Of a DNA stretch of 64,000 bases, positions 18,601-25,215 are shown one piece after another (within the stretch, counting starts at the first letter, position 1; each line of letters starts with the position of its first letter). Location: contig JAGYIO010000003.1 in the NCBI GenBank assembly GCA_018402585.1, positions 266,386 to 330,385 on the forward strand, given 5' to 3'. The translations under genes were made by a program, and so were the position numbers. Source of the DNA: Chthoniobacterales bacterium (GTDB taxonomy: Bacteria > Verrucomicrobiota > Verrucomicrobiia > Chthoniobacterales > JACTMZ01). The notes under the pieces are model-generated. The model made no database searches. It saw only the letters and a program-made list of their open reading frames with translations, and was not told where the DNA came from.

Positions 18601-18741
18601 CACCGTGGGGCGATTGAGATCCGGAAACACATCAACCGGGATCTGGGTCAGCACGTATCCGCCGTAAGCGGCAATGAGCGCGGCGCTCGCCACCACCAAG
18701 AGGCGGTTGCGCACCGAAAAGGCAATCAAGCGGTCGAACAT
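15604..18741 (-). CDS. Heavy-metal efflux RND inner-membrane pump (CusA/CzcA family)
   Basis: The product has 1045 residues from ATG 18741 (MFDRLIAFSVRNRLLVVASA). It has the standard HME-RND layout: TM1, a large periplasmic loop (DVFPDLNRPTVTIFTEA), TM2-6, a second loop, and TM8-12. The TM4 segment GGLAVAIGELVDDAIVDVEN carries the proton-relay acidic residues, and ALTAGLALLPLLLGAG-type helices lie at the C-terminus. It exports divalent or monovalent metal ions by proton antiport as part of a tripartite complex with the two genes upstream. Whether it is the Cu/Ag or the Zn/Co/Ni/Cd class cannot be settled by eye. The His-rich partners lean towards divalent cations. Confidence 0.95.
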   Translation of the reverse strand: MFDRLIAFSVRNRLLVVASAALIAAYGGYVLTQIPVDVFPDLNRPTVTIFTEAGGLAPDEVETLVTMPLETAVNGAAGVERVRSMSGIGLSLVFVEFGWETEIYRARQIVAEKVAEVTPRLPPEIRPFLGPVSSIMGQIMAIGLTSENPSVRPLELRTLADWDLRRRLMSIPGVSQITVMGGDVRQYQVLVDPARLVAAGVTLHEVESAIDESNVNSSGGFLPDAHQERLIRNLARVESAEDLAITVVKVLPDGSSILLGQIAEVREGASLHKRGDAGIDGRPGVILTVQKQPGADTVALTGKIEAELEVIGKSLPEGVKVHTDIFRQSNFIVRAVRNVEEALRDGSLMVAVVLFIFLLNFRTTAITLTAIPLSLLTTFIVFHAAGLGINTMTLGGLAVAIGELVDDAIVDVENVFRRLRENRHAANPRPVLDVVVTASREIRNSIVYATVLVVLVFLPLFALQGIEGRIFAPLAVAYIVSILASLIVSLTVTPALCALLLPRMKRMEHSRDGWLVRRIKGWEAGLLVIGFRAPHRVYLVAGGLFVAALFTVPTLGREFLPEFNEGSITAFVVSAPGTSLEESNRISRMAEVLLSGLPEARTIARRTGRAEGDEHVMEVNTTEIEFELDSSARSKAEILAEIRARLATLPGVGVSVGQPISHRIDHILSGVEAQIAIKIFGDDLGVLRRLAGEVRDVVVGVPGMTDVQVERLTLVPQIQVRFDRAKCAAYGVRPGEAARYTELAIKGAAVTEVLEGQRTFDVVLRLTDEARQDLEAIRSIPVDTLAGQLVPLGLIAEVSEAMGPNMINRENGQRRIYVSANAAGRDLVTVVREAQAAVAEKVALPGGYYLTYGGQFESEAGASRLILLLGALSLVGMFFLLYLQFQSGAFAAQVMLNIPLAFVGAVFGLKLLSGGILSVASMVGFIALTGIAARNGIMMISHYLHLMREEGMPFGREMIVRGTQERVVPVLMTALTAGLALLPLLLGAGQPGKEILHPVAVVIFCGLFTSTLLDLLVRPLVFWQYGRRASARLVPGAFPPSATTP

Positions 18742-18745
18742 GGGC

Positions 18746-19702
18746 TTAGTGCGCGTGGTCGTGGCCCGCATCCGCCTCCGTTGCCCCACCCGTTGCCGCA
18801 TATTGCAGTTGGTAATGCCCGTTGGTCACCACGCTGTCGCCCGGAAGGACGCCTTCGACCATTTCCACCCGGTCACCAGCGGTCAACCCCGTGACCACCT
18901 CGCGCCGCTCGAAATGCAACGGCTCGGTCTGGACGAAAACAAACTTGGCCCCGAGCAGACCGAGCACCGCCCGGCGCGGCACCGCGACCACGGTTTCGGG
19001 CGCGCCGGTTTCGACCAGCATGCGCCCGCGGTAATTCGGATGGAGTTTGTCGTCCTGGTTCGCGACCAGCGCGTAAATGTGGAAAAACGGGCTGCCCTCG
19101 GTATGGCCTGGATCGACCCGCTGCACCAACCCCTCGAAGCGCTCACCGGGGAAAACATCGAGCAAAAGCACGGCCTTTTGTCCCGCCCCCACCCGGGTCA
19201 GCTCCGGCGATTGGTAAAAACTGCCCCGCGCCAGCAACTCCCGGTAGTCGCCGGTCTGCATCAGCGTGGTTTCCGGGGTGAAGGGCTGACCGATGACCAC
19301 CGCCTGCTCGAAAACCACCCCCTCGAGCGGGGCGCCAATTTCCTGCGGCGGGCTCCCCACCGCCAAAGGCGCGACGCGCAGCAAAGGTTGACCTTTTCCC
19401 ACCTGCTCGCCGAGCTTGGCCAAGAGCTCGGTCACGCGTCCCGCAAACGGGGCGGTGATCCGCGCATGGCGCTCCGGCGGGAGCACAAGGACCGCGGGCA
19501 CTTCCAGCACCGGCGCCATCTCCGTGATCTCCGCTTCGACCGTCTCAAGCTGGAGATTCGCCGCCTGCGCCGCGGTCAGGACGACCGGCCCGGCAGCGGT
19601 CACACCAGCGGATCCCGGTTCGTCCGCATGGTCGTGGCCCGGCCCGGCCCGCAGGGTCAGGGCCGCGACGGCCAGACACCAAATCATCATCATGGTCCTC
19701 AT
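18746..19702 (-). CDS. Periplasmic adaptor (membrane fusion protein) of metal RND efflux
   Basis: The product has 318 residues. A signal peptide (MIWCLAVAALTLRA) is followed by His-rich GPGHDHADE, and the C-terminus is also His-rich (ADAGHDHAH). The lipoyl/barrel-sandwich half-motifs are visible: ITAPFAGRVTELLAKLGEQV, and VIGQPFTPETTLMQTGDYREL on the return strand. There is almost no alpha-helical hairpin between the two halves, as in short CusB/CzcB relatives. The start overlaps the stop of the outer-membrane gene, and its stop is 4 bp before the RND start, so the order is OMF, MFP, RND. The His-rich ends may take part in metal capture. Confidence 0.87.
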   Translation of the reverse strand: MRTMMMIWCLAVAALTLRAGPGHDHADEPGSAGVTAAGPVVLTAAQAANLQLETVEAEITEMAPVLEVPAVLVLPPERHARITAPFAGRVTELLAKLGEQVGKGQPLLRVAPLAVGSPPQEIGAPLEGVVFEQAVVIGQPFTPETTLMQTGDYRELLARGSFYQSPELTRVGAGQKAVLLLDVFPGERFEGLVQRVDPGHTEGSPFFHIYALVANQDDKLHPNYRGRMLVETGAPETVVAVPRRAVLGLLGAKFVFVQTEPLHFERREVVTGLTAGDRVEMVEGVLPGDSVVTNGHYQLQYAATGGATEADAGHDHAH

Positions 19703-21018
19703 AGTCTTTTCCTCCGATGTAAGGGTTTCTCTTCCAGATAGGCCGCCGCCATGGCGGGATGCGTTCCGCCCGCGGCTTCCAACTCAATCAGCGCCACCGC
19801 CAGCTCTTCGATCACGCGCGTCGCCTCGACTTGCAGGGTCGTGCTCTCGGCGCGGACAAGCAACAAATCGCGGGCCTCGACCCGCCCCTGCTCGAAGCCC
19901 TGCACCATCTCGCGGCTCGCCTCGTCGATCACCGGTTGCGTCTCGCGTCCATAGCGCCGCCACTGGTCCTCGAGCAGCGAGACCCGAAGGCTCGCCGCGA
20001 AAATGTCGTTGCCCACCTCAAGTTCAAGCGCGCGCACCCGCGCTGCTCGCTCCTCCTCTGTGGCCCGCGCCACTTCGATTTCTCCCGTCTTGCGGTCCCA
20101 GACCGGCAGGGGAAGGCTGACCTTCACGCCGAGAAAATGGCCCGTGTCGATGCCGCCCGGCGCATCGACCCCGCGGTCCTGCATGTATTCCACGCCGACC
20201 CGGATCCCCTCCCACGCCGAGGCCTGCGCCAAACGGGTTTCCGCCCCGCCGCGGTCCAGCCCAAGCAGGGCCAATTCCAGATCGGGACGGTAAGTGGCCC
20301 GCGCTAAGCCGGCCCGCGCCCGCAAATCGTCCAGCGCAGACTCAAGGGTTTGGGTCAGCGCGAGGGGAGCGCCCGCTGGCAGGCCCGCCGCGGTTTTCAA
20401 ATCGAGCAGCAACGTCTCGGCCTCGGTCGCCGCACTCGTCGCCACGGTGCCCCAGCGCTGCTCGTCCACCCGGGCCAAGGCGGACTCCGCCAGCGTGCCC
20501 TGCCCCGCGGTGAGTCGGGTCGCGGCCAACCCGGCGGATGTGGCGGCACCCTCCCTTGCCTCGGCCGCCGCCACGGAACGTCGTCGCGCCGCCTGCGTCC
20601 GCACGTAAAGTTCCTGCACCCGGGCAATGAGCAGGCGCTCGTGATTGCGCACTTCCCGCAGTGCCTCGGCCACCCCGACCCGGCTCACCTCGCGTGCGAA
20701 CGATAAACGCGCGGTCAGGGGCAGCACCTGATGCAGCCCGATGACAAATTCACCTTCACCATCACCACTGGTCAGAAAGTCGCTGAAACCGTTGAACTCA
20801 ATATCTGGATTGGGCAACAAACCTGACTGACGCAAACGCCCCTCCGCCTTCTTGACCGCAAAGCGGGCAGCGGCCAAGTCGCGGTTCCCGATCAAAGCAA
20901 CCTGGACCGTACCTTCCATCGACAGCTCCATTCCCCAAACGGGGCAGAAGAGCCCGCCAGCAACAAGCAGCGCGGCAAAAAATCGGCCACTTGGCGAAAA
21001 TATGTTTCGTGTTTTCAT
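19699..21018 (-). CDS. Outer-membrane efflux channel (TolC/CzcC family)
   Basis: The 439 residues run from ATG 21018 (MKTRNIFSPSGRFFAALLVAGG), which gives a signal peptide. The longer open frame to 21201 has no leader-like features. The TolC repeat pattern is present, with long helices rich in Ala, Glu and Arg, the strand turn SGLLPNPDIEFNGF, and the second-repeat GLARATYRPDLELALLGLD. It should form the trimeric channel for the adaptor and RND pump encoded just downstream, with which it overlaps by 4 bp. It is shorter than E. coli TolC but normal for CzcC. Confidence 0.87.
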   Translation of the reverse strand: MKTRNIFSPSGRFFAALLVAGGLFCPVWGMELSMEGTVQVALIGNRDLAAARFAVKKAEGRLRQSGLLPNPDIEFNGFSDFLTSGDGEGEFVIGLHQVLPLTARLSFAREVSRVGVAEALREVRNHERLLIARVQELYVRTQAARRRSVAAAEAREGAATSAGLAATRLTAGQGTLAESALARVDEQRWGTVATSAATEAETLLLDLKTAAGLPAGAPLALTQTLESALDDLRARAGLARATYRPDLELALLGLDRGGAETRLAQASAWEGIRVGVEYMQDRGVDAPGGIDTGHFLGVKVSLPLPVWDRKTGEIEVARATEEERAARVRALELEVGNDIFAASLRVSLLEDQWRRYGRETQPVIDEASREMVQGFEQGRVEARDLLLVRAESTTLQVEATRVIEELAVALIELEAAGGTHPAMAAAYLEEKPLHRRKRL

Positions 21019-21140
21019 TGTCCTAATCACCGGCGAATACCAGATGCCGCGCCGGCCTGCGGCGCGGAGACATACCGTCGGACCCGAGCTCCGGTGGGCA
21101 TGTCGGGATTGTCGTACGGGCACACCTCGCCCGTAGACCT

Positions 21141-21461
21141 TCAGGACAGCCGAGGCGGCTGCTCGAAGGGCTCGGCCCGCGCAGCGCATGCCACGGGACA
21201 TTTTGCAGAAAACGGAGCAACTACTTCGGAAACGGTGAGCAGAAAAACCGTGCCGGCTAACGCGGGGGCATGATCATGCGAAGTGCAGCCGTGGTCGTGC
21301 TTCGGGCCGGCATCGTCATGGTCGGAAGCTTTGTCGGGATGGGCAACGCACTGGGCGTGCGCTGCGATCTCCCAGTGCTCATAAACATGAACCCCTCCTC
21401 CCACCGCGAGGAGGGCCAAGCCAACCAGCCAAAGAACACGAAAATAAGGCGTGCTTCGCAC
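21141..21461 (-). CDS. Small secreted or membrane His-rich protein upstream of the metal operon
   Basis: The 106 residues begin with a GTG codon at 21461. An N-terminal hydrophobic segment (VLWLVGLALLAVGGGVHVYE) is followed by a His/Asp/Cys-rich middle (HPDKASDHDDAGPKHDHGC, SHDH) and a hydrophobic stretch near 70-85. DUF2946-type proteins of similar shape commonly precede RND metal pumps, but I cannot confirm the family. It lies 122 bp before the outer-membrane channel gene on the same strand and probably belongs to the operon. The intervening gap holds GC-rich inverted repeats (for example 21048-21068) that could act as a regulatory hairpin. Confidence 0.55.
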   Translation of the reverse strand: MRSTPYFRVLWLVGLALLAVGGGVHVYEHWEIAAHAQCVAHPDKASDHDDAGPKHDHGCTSHDHAPALAGTVFLLTVSEVVAPFSAKCPVACAARAEPFEQPPRLS

Positions 21462-21614
21462 AGGTCAAGGTTCAAGAGCTCCCGCTGGTCTGTCAAGGCT
21501 GCAACTTTCTTTTCATGCTGCCGCAGCTCGATCAGGGTCGGACTTGGCCTGTCCCCTATCCCAGCCCTCAGCCCAAAATCATTGCCCTGCCCGTCTTCGT
21601 GAGATGGCCACCGA

Positions 21615-21649
21615 CAAAAAAGACCACCTCGCGTCTCCGCGAGGTGGTC
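21615..21649 (-). terminator. Rho-independent terminator after the fasciclin gene
   Basis: A perfect 12-bp stem pairs GACCACCTCGCG (21622-21633) with CGCGAGGTGGTC (21638-21649). Read leftward it is followed by a T-run (21615-21621). It lies 52 bp beyond the fasciclin stop, separating that gene from the metal operon on the same strand. Confidence 0.85.
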
Positions 21650-21701
21650 AAGGAAACAAAATTTTTCCCGGTCGGTTTGACCCGAGAAAACGACTAGCCG
21701 C

Positions 21702-22205
21702 TTAATCAGGCAGCACAACCGTGTCGATCACGTGGATGACGCCATTGGAAGCCGCAACATCTGTGCCGATTACCGTGGCATCGCCGTATTTGACCGAACC
21801 ACCCTCGACGGCGACAACGACTTCACCCCCACCCAAGGTCGGAACTGCACCAGCCTTGACGTCGGCGGCCATGACTTTGCCCGCGACTACGTGGTTCTTC
21901 AGAATGGCAGTCAGCTTGGCTTTATTTTCGGGCTTGAGCAGGTCATCCACCGTGCCGGCCGGCAATTTGGCGAAAGCGGCATTGTTTGGCGCGAAGACCG
22001 TGAAGGGACCAGCTCCCTCCAGAGCCTCGACCAATTCGGCGGCCGAGAGGGCAGCCACAAGGGTGCTAAAGTCGGTGTTGCCACTGGCCACGACAACGAT
22101 GTTTTCGTTTGCCGTGGGATCCGCGATGGCTGGGGTGGTGAAGTAGGAGGTAGCGGTGGCGAACACAGCGGTTGCCATGAGGGTATTAAGAATGGATTTG
22201 TTCAT
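21702..22205 (-). CDS. Secreted fasciclin (FAS1) domain protein
   Basis: The 167 residues run from ATG 22205. A signal peptide (MNKSILNTLMATAVFATATS, cut near TPAIA) precedes one FAS1 domain. The domain motifs are complete: FSTLVAALSAAELVEAL, GPFTVFAPNNAAFAKLP, LTAILKNHVVAGKV and NGVIHVIDTVVLP at the C-terminus. Bacterial single-FAS1 proteins are secreted or surface-associated and are linked to adhesion. No partner gene is evident, and it has its own terminator downstream. Confidence 0.92.
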   Translation of the reverse strand: MNKSILNTLMATAVFATATSYFTTPAIADPTANENIVVVASGNTDFSTLVAALSAAELVEALEGAGPFTVFAPNNAAFAKLPAGTVDDLLKPENKAKLTAILKNHVVAGKVMAADVKAGAVPTLGGGEVVVAVEGGSVKYGDATVIGTDVAASNGVIHVIDTVVLPD

Positions 22206-22624
22206 TGCTAAGTCTGAACGACTGGGAGGGTCCCGGCAGACGCATAAAGTTGACCGGACTCGTCGCCGGGGCCTTGGCGGCACACTCCGCGGCGAGGTCC
22301 ATCGCCTCCACCCAGGAGACGACTGCCAAGGCTGGAGCCCGCGCCAGAACGCAAACTATCAAAATCAAGGCGCCTCCTCGTTCAGGAAGGTGGCAGGCGG
22401 GCCAGCGAAAGGTTCGAGCGAGCCATGGAGAGGACCGCTTGGGCCCTCTTGCTTGAAGATGGAGCCAATAAGGACCTGTCGCCGTAGGTCTCACAGACCA
22501 TCCCCAGGATTAAGTTTGCCCAGCCATTCCCAACTCGGATCCGGGTCACCGCTCAACCTGCAGTGACGCTGCGGCCGTCTGCCAGGGAAGTAAATAAGCC
22601 GATTATCGGCTCGGCTTTGACCTA
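22206..22624. other. Non-coding stretch, no gene recognised
   Basis: About 420 bp between the fasciclin start and the first MITE. It probably carries the fasciclin promoter on the minus strand. A leftward ORF runs through it with a hydrophobic segment (GALILIVCVLARAPALAVV), but it continues into the fasciclin start in another frame and has no convincing start signal. I see no RNA gene here. Confidence 0.5.
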
Positions 22625-22845
22625 AGCCGTGTCCATGCAAAACATTCTGCCATTTCTGGCACGGCAACAGAGTCGCGTCTGGGCGAGAGTTGACTAACTA
22701 TTTGGTGAGCGAGGTGGCACGTCGCCAAGGGGGCACGGGCGTCCCGCCCGTCACGACCCGACAACACGGCCGGGACGGCCGTGCCCCCTGGACAAACCGA
22801 ACCAAGCCGCGCTTTTATTGCGTCTTCAATTGCCTCGTTCAGGCT
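22625..22845 (+). mobile_element. MITE copy 1 (221 bp)
   Basis: A 221-bp element whose left end reads AGCCGTGTCCATGCAA. Copies of the same length lie at 40993 and, inverted, at 43828. The centre carries the double hairpin ACGGGCG-TCC-CGCCCGT and ACGGCC-GGGAC-GGCCGT. The right end here is diverged (CCTCGTTCAGGCT instead of CATGGTTACGGCT). It contains no ORF of its own. The element abuts, and ends inside, the stop codon of the next leftward gene. Confidence 0.88.
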
Positions 22846-23365
22846 AAGCCGCTTGGTGTTTGACCAATTCTAACACTTTTTTTTGATCCCCCCGCGCTGC
22901 CCAGATCATGCGCAAAAAGTCGGCCAGATGAATGCGGTGGGCTTTCAGAAAATTCCGATCTCCACCGCAGCCGTACATAATGTCGCGACAGAGCCTTCCG
23001 CCGAGAAAACACTCTGCTTTCTGCGTGATACGTGGCAGCCATTCAATACCTTCAACCGCTTCAGTTTTGGGGGGAAGTTCGGAGGAATCGAGCATTTCTT
23101 GTGACCACTCTCCATTTTGCTCGTGGAGAAAGTAGTCGCGGCGCGCAGCAGCGACGAGAAGGAATGTCTCCCAATCCGGTTCGCCGCGATTCACGTAATC
23201 TTCAATGTAGTCGAAAACATTAATCGGCTTCAGGCCGATAGTCGCGAGCGCACTTTTTTCGTCGGGGGAAAAACATTGTTCTGGATCCCGCGTGCCCTCA
23301 CCAAACCGCAAAGTTGCAGCGTCGTAAATGTCTTTGAGTTCCTTTTGCCAACTATATCGAGTCAT
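22844..23365 (-). CDS. Hypothetical cytoplasmic protein, C-terminus altered by a MITE
   Basis: The 173 residues have no signal peptide. The C-terminal half is the most protein-like and probably conserved: FLGGRLCRDIMYGCGGDRNF, then HLADFLRMIWAARGDQKKVLELVKH. The first half is acidic and helical (WQKELKDIYDAATLRFGEG). I do not recognise the family. The TAG stop uses two bases of the MITE end and one base of flank, so the insertion set the present stop and the original C-terminus may have been longer. It neighbours toxin-antitoxin relics, consistent with an accessory region. Confidence 0.65.
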   Translation of the reverse strand: MTRYSWQKELKDIYDAATLRFGEGTRDPEQCFSPDEKSALATIGLKPINVFDYIEDYVNRGEPDWETFLLVAAARRDYFLHEQNGEWSQEMLDSSELPPKTEAVEGIEWLPRITQKAECFLGGRLCRDIMYGCGGDRNFLKAHRIHLADFLRMIWAARGDQKKVLELVKHQAA

Positions 23366-23609
23366 GGCGCGAAGATCATACGGATTGAATCGCGTTGCAA
23401 CGGAATTTCCATGGGCTGGGCTCCATCATCCAGGTCCAGCGCGGCAAGTTGCCCCTTTGTTTCAAGGGCTGCCATCTAGCCTGTACTCGCGGCAGAAGAC
23501 CACCTGGCGAAGAAATCCGCGCAGAGCGAAACGGAGACCATGCCGAGGCTGCCGAACTGGGTCTTGCGCAGGCCGACCGAGGAGGCCGCGGCCAGATCGA
23601 CGGACCAGA

Positions 23610-23855
23610 CTAGGGGTGAGGACAATTTGGGCATGGTTTTAGGCGGGTTACCAGCGCAGCCCGAACTACTTCGGCGCTCTGTCGAGCTTGCCCCCCTTGG
23701 ATGGGCCGAGCGGGGTAGGAAATGAGGGAAGGAACTCCCCCGTTTTGTACGTTTATCAACCTGTTTTGGCCCGTTTCCCCCGCGCCGAGGATGGCGATCG
23801 CCCCAGCTTCATTCGCCCCGCTGTTCATCACGTCGCTGGCGACAAATCGCGCCAC
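23610..23855 (-). pseudogene. Broken PemK/MazF-type toxin (start only)
   Basis: A GTG at 23855 inside the antitoxin 3' end opens a frame beginning (M)ARFVASDV, which resembles the N-terminus of MazF/PemK-family toxins (MARFVAGDV followed by VPFPF-type residues). From residue 10 on, the sequence has no toxin features and drifts to the end of the ORF. The overlap with the antitoxin is the usual arrangement. The toxin body appears deleted or replaced. The remaining 23366-23610 stretch shows no gene. Confidence 0.4.
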
Positions 23856-24067
23856 GCCTCATCCTCCTCGGCAGAGTCCCAATCCTGCGACCAAGACGTG
23901 GCGGCCAAAGGAAGCAGGCTGGCATGGACGGCCTGATCAGAATCTCCACCCGAGCCGCTTGAGTTGCTGCGCTTGGGCAATCCCGCCTGCAGGGTGGCAA
24001 TGAGCCGCTGCTTCTGGTCGACCGGCAAAACCTCGGCGGTTTGTTCGATTTCGGCCCATGTGCTCAT
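23828..24067 (-). CDS. Antitoxin-like small protein
   Basis: The 79 residues begin with MSTWAEIEQTAEVLPVDQKQ, a helical N-terminus typical of small addiction-module antitoxins. They end with the acidic DWDSAEEDEAWRDL segment, which in such proteins overlaps the toxin start. The ATG overlaps the stop of an upstream fragment (ATGA at 24064-24067). The cognate toxin reading frame directly downstream is broken, so this is either an orphan antitoxin or a decaying one. Confidence 0.6.
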   Translation of the reverse strand: MSTWAEIEQTAEVLPVDQKQRLIATLQAGLPKRSNSSGSGGDSDQAVHASLLPLAATSWSQDWDSAEEDEAWRDLSPAT

Positions 24068-24270
24068 AGGCGGTCAATAACCCGGCAAATCAGCTCCCGC
24101 AAACCGGATTCCACGCTCTGTTCATCCCGCGCCCGGCCATGTCTTAATCTCGGCCCGGCAAGGGCACATCTTCACGCGCCGCGCGCTGCCAGGCCAGGGG
24201 ATCGCTGAGGCCACGGAATGGATTGCGGTCGCGGACTTTCTGCATGATGGCGCGCGGTTCGAGAGGGCTC
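24064..24270 (-). pseudogene. Toxin-antitoxin fragments (two frames)
   Basis: Two short protein-like C-termini lie here on the minus strand. One ends RNPFRGLSDPLAWQR, then AAREDVPLPGRD and stop at 24144, resembling antitoxin C-termini. The other, in a different frame, reads RDEQSVESGLRELICRVIDR and stops at 24064. Neither has an N-terminal half. They look like debris of another small two-gene module. The stretch 24270-24540 shows nothing else recognisable. Confidence 0.3.
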
Positions 24271-24544
24271 CTTGCCGCAGAGGAAGCCACTTCGAGCTTG
24301 GCCTCGAACCCGCACGCGGTTGCCACGCAAGTCCGGCCGCAACGGCAAGTGCAGCGTTCCATCCGGACAGGCGTCTCGGACAGCCGTAACTGAACCCATC
24401 GAAACACCGTTCCGCATGCGGGCTGCTCCGGCTAATACGGATCTAAGCACCGGGCGCACGGGCGGAGGAGTAATGGCATGCGCCTTTTTGCCAATTATCG
24501 CAGTGTGGCCGCGGTGGAATTTCAAAGGTAAAGACCTGACCCCT

Positions 24545-25041
24545 TTCAGCACCGTGTTGTCCCAAATGTAGGATCCGGCGCCGACGAAATATGCAGTATT
24601 AAATCCCCCATCGCCGACCTGGATAGTTTGGCCGCTGAACAGCTCGGTCTCGTCCCCCTCGGAGGTGACAACCGTGAACTCGTCCGTTGCTGCGTCGTGG
24701 CTCCAACCGTATCCCGATGCTGCGAGAATCCGCTCGGCAACCTCGCGCGTGCAGCAAGGCTTCTTCCAGCCGTTCCAAGACGAGCCGTCCGACCATCCCT
24801 CAAACTCCCCCTCGATTGCTTCGAGATAGAAAGTCCCAGCGCTGAAGACGGGGATCTGCTCGGCAGGCTCCACGCTTTGAAAGCGGCCAATTTCGGGAAG
24901 CGGCAAAGCGAACTGCAAAGCGCCGCCCAGCGGATGCACGAGAAGTCGTCCTCGGATGTCGAGGCCGTCCACGACAACCGCCCCATCGGGGTATTTCAGG
25001 TCGTCCCGGACAATGATTTCTCCCTTTGTGAACATGGGCAT
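24545..25041 (-). pseudogene. Truncated hypothetical gene, cut by a RAYT-type repeat
   Basis: From ATG 25041 about 165 residues look like a real, soluble, beta-rich protein (FTKGEIIVRDDLKYPDGAV, then FYLEAIEGEFEGWSDGSSWNGW, GYGWSHDAATDEFTVV and VGAGSYIWDNTVLKG). After that the frame runs into AAAGGGGTCAGGTCTTTACC (read leftward). That sequence shares its 12-bp core with the one ahead of the RAYT remnant at 42.08 kb, and the translation turns into Arg/Pro-rich noise ending at 24172. The gene has probably lost its 3' end. The family is unknown. Confidence 0.5.
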
Positions 25042-25215
25042 ATCTCACCATTTCAGCAGCCCCCACCCCCCGAGCCAAGCAGGTCTGGGCTTTATGACGC
25101 ACAAAACTTTGGTCGGCCTCCAGATGGTCTGGCATGGTCGGCGGTAGAAAAGACCACCTCAACTGAGGCGCGAGGATTCTTTCCAGAAATCAGCAAAACG
25201 GATACTCTGAAATAA

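Noticed and set aside
22186-22494. Leftward 102-residue ORF with a hydrophobic stretch upstream of the fasciclin gene
   Set aside because: It overlaps the fasciclin start in another frame, has no convincing start and shows no recognisable family.
24172-24540. C-terminal half of the ORF 24172-25041
   Set aside because: After the RAYT-type repeat the translation is Arg/Pro-rich and unlike the first half. It is treated as read-through of non-coding sequence.
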